From Oceaniradius stylonematis (GTDB lineage Bacteria; Pseudomonadota; Alphaproteobacteria; Rhizobiales; Rhizobiaceae): a stretch of DNA of 40,128 nt. The stretch lies in contig NZ_QFWV02000007.1 of NCBI RefSeq assembly GCF_003149475.2, forward strand, positions 170,301 to 210,428, given 5' to 3'. Numbering within the stretch: the first letter of the stretch is position 1; every line of letters begins with the position of its first letter. The notes below the pieces were generated by a model. That model made no database searches and had not been told where the DNA came from. It saw nothing but the letters and a program-made list of their open reading frames with translations. The position numbers and the translations under genes are program-made. This document shows, piece by piece, positions 36,080 to 40,128 of the stretch.

Positions 36080-37525
36080 ATGACCGCACAAGAACTCGCA
36101 CAAAGCCTTGTGATCGCCGCGCCGGAACTGCTCATCGCCATCGGCGCGATGGCGCTTCTGATGGTCGGCGTTTTCGTCCGCAAGGAAAGCGCCAACGCGA
36201 TCGTCACTTCGCTGACCGTCGCGCTGCTGGTCGCCGCGCTCGGCTGGATGGTGTTCTTCGCGCCCATGGGCCCGGCCTTCGGCGGCGCCTACGTGCACGA
36301 CGCCTTCACCTTCTTCATGAAGATGCTGGTGCTGATCGGCTCGATCGTGGCGCTGGTCATGTCGGTGGGCTTTGCCCGCGAGGAGAAGTTCGACCGGTTC
36401 GAGTTCCCGATCCTGATCGCGCTGTCGACGCTCGGCATGATGCTGATGGTGTCGGCGGACAATCTCCTGTCGCTCTACATGGCGCTCGAACTGCAGTCGC
36501 TGGCGCTTTACGTGATTGCCGCCATCAACCGCGACAGCGCCCGGTCGACCGAAGCGGGCCTGAAATACTTCGTCCTCGGCGCGCTTTCCTCCGGCATGAT
36601 GCTGTACGGCATCTCGCTCATCTACGGCTTCACCGGCCATATCGGTTTTGACGAGATCGCCGCTGCCGTCACCGGCGGAGAGCGTTCGATTGGCGTTCTG
36701 TTCGGCCTTGTCTTCCTGCTGACCGGGCTGGCCTTCAAGATCTCCGCCGTGCCGTTCCACATGTGGACGCCCGACGTCTATGAAGGCGCGCCGACGCCGG
36801 TGACCGCTTTCTTCGCGGCGGCCCCCAAGATGGCCGCCATGGCGATGCTCGTGCGCGTCGTCATGGACGCTTTCCAGCCCGTGACAGCGGACTGGCAGCA
36901 GATCATCGTCTTCATCTCGATTGCCTCGATGGTGCTCGGCGCATTCGCCGCGATCGGCCAGCGCAACATCAAGCGCCTGATGGCCTATTCGTCGATCGGC
37001 CATATGGGCTACGCGCTTGTCGGACTTGCCGCCGGCACCGTGGCCGGCGTTCAGGGCGTCATGCTCTATATGGCGATCTATCTCGCGATGACGCTCGGCA
37101 CGTTCGCCTTCATCCTGGCCATGCGGCGCAAGGACGAAGGCAATGTCGAGCAGATCAGCGATCTGGCCGGCTATGCGTCCAACAACCCGCTGATGGCCGC
37201 CATCCTGACCGCGCTGATGTTCTCGCTGGCCGGCATTCCGCCGCTCGCCGGCTTCTGGGGGAAATGGTACGTCTTTCTTGCCGCTGTCGAAGCGGGCCTT
37301 TGGCCGCTCGCCATCATCGGCGTTCTCTCCTCCGTGGTCGGCGCCTACTATTATCTGCGCATCGTCAAGATCATGTGGTTCGACGATGCCGAGGGCCGGT
37401 TCGTGGCGCCCGCTGGCGAGTTGCGGCTGGTGATGGGCGCCAGCGGCGTGTTCGTTCTGGCCTATATCGTCTTTGGCGGGCCGATTGCCGCCTATGCCGA
37501 AGCGGCCGCGCGGACCTTCTTCTGA
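36080..37525 (+). CDS. nuoN: NADH-quinone oxidoreductase subunit N
   Basis: This 481-residue proton-pumping subunit (ND2) is the last of the operon. The key Glu is in [15 protein letters not shown], the Lys in [29 protein letters not shown], and [15 protein letters not shown] follows. The gene begins 14 bases after nuoM, and birA follows its stop by three bases, so birA is probably cotranscribed. Confidence 0.97.
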   Translation: MTAQELAQSLVIAAPELLIAIGAMALLMVGVFVRKESANAIVTSLTVALLVAALGWMVFFAPMGPAFGGAYVHDAFTFFMKMLVLIGSIVALVMSVGFAREEKFDRFEFPILIALSTLGMMLMVSADNLLSLYMALELQSLALYVIAAINRDSARSTEAGLKYFVLGALSSGMMLYGISLIYGFTGHIGFDEIAAAVTGGERSIGVLFGLVFLLTGLAFKISAVPFHMWTPDVYEGAPTPVTAFFAAAPKMAAMAMLVRVVMDAFQPVTADWQQIIVFISIASMVLGAFAAIGQRNIKRLMAYSSIGHMGYALVGLAAGTVAGVQGVMLYMAIYLAMTLGTFAFILAMRRKDEGNVEQISDLAGYASNNPLMAAILTALMFSLAGIPPLAGFWGKWYVFLAAVEAGLWPLAIIGVLSSVVGAYYYLRIVKIMWFDDAEGRFVAPAGELRLVMGASGVFVLAYIVFGGPIAAYAEAAARTFF

Positions 37526-37528
37526 CGC

Positions 37529-38317
37529 ATGTCCGAGACGCTCGTCTTCGAGCCGATCCCCGGTCTGCCCGACTGGCGCGCTGCCCACGTGGCGACCACC
37601 GGCTCGACCAACGCCGATCTTGCCGCGCTGGTGCGCGAACGGTCAGCGGGCGAGGGACGCTTGTGGCTCACCGCCGGCGAACAGACCCAAGGGCGCGGCC
37701 GGCGTGGCCGGCCCTGGTCGTCGCCGCCGGGCAATCTGTTCGGCTCGCTCGTGCTGGTCGATCCGGCTCCCGTCGATCGGATCGGCTTTTTGCCACTGGT
37801 GACGGGTCTGGCCGTGCGTGACGCGGTAGCAGCCGAACTGGGCGAGGGCGGTCCATCCATCGAACTGAAATGGCCGAACGACGTCCTGATCGATGGCGCC
37901 AAATGCTGTGGCATCCTGCTTGAAAGCCTGTCGGCGCCGGACGGCACGAACGCCGTCATCATCGGCTGCGGCATCAATGTTACGGCGCACCCCCTTGATA
38001 CGCCCTATCCGGCGACCCATCTCACCGCTCATCGGCCGGATGCAACGTCGCGGTCGTTGTTTCACCATCTGGCCGGCGCATTCGCCAAAGTCCTCAATGA
38101 CTGGAATCGCGGCCGGAACACCACAGCGATCCGTGAGCGCTGGCTCGATCACGCGCGGGGCCGCGGACAACCCCTGACCGTCACGCTCGACAATGCGACC
38201 CATCAGGGCATCTTCGAGGATATCGACGCGGACGGATATCTGATCTTGCGCCTGCCCGACGGCACGTCCACAACGTTTGCCGCAGGCGATGTCTTCTTCA
38301 AACAACCAGGGCGGTAA
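37529..38317 (+). CDS. birA: Biotin-[acetyl-CoA-carboxylase] ligase (group I)
   Basis: This 262-residue cytoplasmic enzyme activates biotin with ATP and attaches it to biotin carboxyl carrier proteins. Motifs are TGSTNADLA, the nucleotide loop QGRGRRGRPWSSPPGNLFGS, LKWPNDVLIDGAKCCGILLE and IIGCGINV, then the C-terminal SH3-like domain. There is no N-terminal DNA-binding domain, so it is not a repressor of biotin genes. Its position after nuoN and before RNase J is common in Hyphomicrobiales. Confidence 0.94.
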   Translation: MSETLVFEPIPGLPDWRAAHVATTGSTNADLAALVRERSAGEGRLWLTAGEQTQGRGRRGRPWSSPPGNLFGSLVLVDPAPVDRIGFLPLVTGLAVRDAVAAELGEGGPSIELKWPNDVLIDGAKCCGILLESLSAPDGTNAVIIGCGINVTAHPLDTPYPATHLTAHRPDATSRSLFHHLAGAFAKVLNDWNRGRNTTAIRERWLDHARGRGQPLTVTLDNATHQGIFEDIDADGYLILRLPDGTSTTFAAGDVFFKQPGR

Positions 38318-38352
38318 ACGCCGCCCGCGCCGCTTGGCGGCAAAGGAACTAC

Positions 38353-40023
38353 ATGACTGAATTGGTATTTGTACCCCTGGGCGGTGTCGGCGAGATCGGC
38401 ATGAACTTCGCCCTTTACGGCTATGGGCCGAAGGAACGCCGGCAATGGCTGATCGTCGACTGTGGCGTCACCTTTCCGGGTCCTGACCTGCCGGGCGTCG
38501 ACCTGGTCCTGCCGGACATCCGTTTCATCGAGGCCGAGCGCAAGAACCTCGCCGGCATCGTCATCACCCACGCACACGAGGACCATTACGGCGCGCTGCT
38601 CGCGCTGTATGAAAAGCTCTCGCCCGACGGCGCCATGCCTGTTCACATGACGCCGTTCGGCGCCGGCATGCTGGAGGCAAAGGCGCAGGGTGAACATGGC
38701 GCGCCGAAAATTCCGGTTGAAATCTACGATGGCGGCCAGCGCTTCACGATCGGCCCGTTCGAGATCGAGGCGATCGCCGTGACCCATTCCATCCCCGAAC
38801 CGGTATCGCTCGCCATCCGGACGCCGGCGGGCATGGTGCTGCACACCGGCGACTGGAAGAACGACACCGACCCGGCGCTTGGCCCGCTGACCGACGAGCC
38901 ACGGTTCCGCGCGCTCGGCGACGAAGGCTTGCTGGCGCTGGTCTGCGATTCCACCAACGCGATGCGCGAAGGCGAATCGCCGTCGGAGCGGCAGGTCTCC
39001 GAAGGCCTCGCGGAGGTCATCACCAACGCCTCGGGCCGCGTCGCGGTGACGACCTTTTCGTCCAATGTCGGCCGCATCAAGTCGATCGCCGAGGCGGCGC
39101 AGACCGCCGGACGCCGCGTGCTGCTGATGGGTCGTTCGATGAAGCGCGTCGTCGATGTCGCGACCGACCTTGGCTACATGGAGGGGCTCGATCCGTTTCT
39201 CGGCGAGGACGAGTTCGGCCATATTCCCCGCAACCAGGTCGTGATCATCCTGACCGGCTCGCAGGGCGAGCCGCGTGCGGCGCTGGCCAAGCTCGGCCGC
39301 GACGAGATGCGCGATGTGAAGCTGACCGCCGGCGATACGGTCGTCTATTCCTCGCGCACCATCCCCGGAAACGAGAAGGCGATCCTGGAGACCAAGAACC
39401 GGCTGATCGACATGGGCATCGAGGTGATCGAGGACACGGACGCGCTGGTGCACGTTTCGGGTCACCCGCGCCGCAACGAACTGCGGCAGATGTACAAATG
39501 GACGCGGCCGAAGATCGGTGTCCCGGTCCATGGCGAGGCGGCCCATCTGGCGGCCCACGCCAAACTGATGCGCGAGGAGGGCATTGCCGACGTCATGGAC
39601 GCGCGCAATGGCGACATGGTGAGGCTGGCACCCGGCGCGCCGGAAATCATCGACGATGTGCCGCACGGACAGATCTTCAAGGACGGCAAGATCATCGGCG
39701 ACGATGATGCGGTTGGTGTCAATGACCGGCGCCGCCTGTCGTTTGCCGGTCATGTTTCGGTCTCGGTCATTCTGGACCGCAAGCAGGAAATTGCCGCCGA
39801 ACCGCAGGTCGTCGCCATTGGCCTGCCGCGAGCCGACGCCCATGGCGAGGATCTCGAAGACATCCTGTTCGAGGCGGTTGTCGGTGCGGTTGAAAGCATG
39901 CCGCGCGGGCGCCGCAAGGACCTCGACGCTGTCGAGGACGCGGTGGGCCGTGCCGTGCGCGCAGCCGCCCGCAACGCCTGGGGCAAAAAGCCGCTCGTGA
40001 CGGTGCTGGTCGACCGGGTGTAG
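38353..40023 (+). CDS. rnj: Ribonuclease J
   Basis: This 556-residue metallo-beta-lactamase/beta-CASP nuclease acts in RNA processing and turnover as an endonuclease and 5'-exonuclease. The zinc site is HAHEDH (His73, His75, Asp77, His78), with further motifs VTHSIPEP, LHTGDWKND, TTFSSNVGRIKSI and HVSGHPRRNEL. The C-terminal domain is present. AAAGGA lies six bases before the ATG. Alphaproteobacteria typically carry one RNase J alongside RNase E. Confidence 0.95.
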   Translation: MTELVFVPLGGVGEIGMNFALYGYGPKERRQWLIVDCGVTFPGPDLPGVDLVLPDIRFIEAERKNLAGIVITHAHEDHYGALLALYEKLSPDGAMPVHMTPFGAGMLEAKAQGEHGAPKIPVEIYDGGQRFTIGPFEIEAIAVTHSIPEPVSLAIRTPAGMVLHTGDWKNDTDPALGPLTDEPRFRALGDEGLLALVCDSTNAMREGESPSERQVSEGLAEVITNASGRVAVTTFSSNVGRIKSIAEAAQTAGRRVLLMGRSMKRVVDVATDLGYMEGLDPFLGEDEFGHIPRNQVVIILTGSQGEPRAALAKLGRDEMRDVKLTAGDTVVYSSRTIPGNEKAILETKNRLIDMGIEVIEDTDALVHVSGHPRRNELRQMYKWTRPKIGVPVHGEAAHLAAHAKLMREEGIADVMDARNGDMVRLAPGAPEIIDDVPHGQIFKDGKIIGDDDAVGVNDRRRLSFAGHVSVSVILDRKQEIAAEPQVVAIGLPRADAHGEDLEDILFEAVVGAVESMPRGRRKDLDAVEDAVGRAVRAAARNAWGKKPLVTVLVDRV

Positions 40024-40032
40024 GGAAGGGCC

Positions 40033-40128
40033 ATGATCGGACGTTTGAACCATGTGGCCATCGCCGTGCCGGATCTGGCGGCAGCGGTGCGCAAATACCG
40101 CGACACGCTCGGAGCGACCGTCTCCGAG
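40033..40128 (+). CDS. mce: Methylmalonyl-CoA epimerase (3' partial)
   Basis: Only the first 32 codons are present, encoding MIGRLNHVAIAVPDLAAAV and RKYRDTLGATVSE. This is the first beta-alpha unit of a glyoxalase/VOC-fold protein with the metal-ligand His in LNHVAIAV. The sequence and the place directly after RNase J match the epimerase of the propionyl-CoA to succinyl-CoA pathway in Hyphomicrobiales. AAGGG precedes the ATG. The gene runs off the window. Confidence 0.85.
   Translation, partial: MIGRLNHVAIAVPDLAAAVRKYRDTLGATVSE

Noticed and set aside
38309-38322. GGCG-GTAAA-CGCC at the end of birA as a terminator
   Set aside because: The stem is only about four to five pairs and has no T-tract; transcription probably continues into the RNase J gene.

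Overview
The window looks like a core chromosomal segment of a GC-rich alphaproteobacterium of the order Hyphomicrobiales (Rhizobiales). I infer this from the gene order (ctaA/argC/speB, rplM-rpsI, clpP-clpX-lon-hupB-tRNA-nuo, birA-rnj-mce), the alphaproteobacterial form of complex I, the type 2 ArgC and the group I BirA. Codon and base usage is uniform throughout. I see no integrase, transposase, phage gene or CRISPR array.

Layout. 1-3.2 kb: the end of an exopolysaccharide chain-length (Wzz/GumC-type) protein, a convergent CelD-like acyltransferase and a small DUF2842 membrane protein. 3.3-7.0 kb: heme A synthase, then on the minus strand argC, an agmatinase-family gene and a HEAT-like hypothetical. 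7.0-8.2 kb: the rplM-rpsI operon (minus strand) with a recognisable promoter and terminator. 8.3-12.3 kb: a PaaI-type thioesterase divergent from a translationally coupled enoyl-CoA hydratase/GNAT/CoA-binding operon, followed by metY. 12.4-14.0 kb: a small exported protein convergent with a cytochrome P450. 14.1-19.6 kb: the proteostasis block clpP, clpX, lon, then hupB. 19.67-19.99 kb: divergent tRNA-Val(UAC) and tRNA-Asp(GUC). 20.3-37.5 kb: the complete 14-subunit complex I operon nuoA-N with three extra genes inside it. 37.5-40.1 kb: birA, RNase J and the start of methylmalonyl-CoA epimerase.

Most of the window is standard housekeeping. The most unusual part is the nuo operon. NuoE carries a long Ala/Lys/Pro linker and a C-terminal helix-hairpin-helix (HhH) module. 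The same module (about two thirds identical over 82 residues by hand count) ends a separate 369-residue Met-rich, phasin-like protein encoded between nuoF and nuoG. That gene follows the longest gap in the cluster, which holds a 15-bp near-palindrome TGCTGCAATGCAACA and a possible promoter. A 102-residue membrane protein (between nuoD and nuoE) and a DUF3291 protein (before nuoG) are also embedded in the operon. I infer that these are lineage-specific complex I accessory or assembly factors, or a link between respiration and carbon storage. The sequence alone does not prove this.

Other points of note are a BY-kinase-like domain without its Walker A lysine, a 16-bp perfect palindrome just upstream of the lon ribosome-binding site, a run of three inverted repeats before hupB, and two convergent gene pairs whose stop codons abut exactly as TGATCA.
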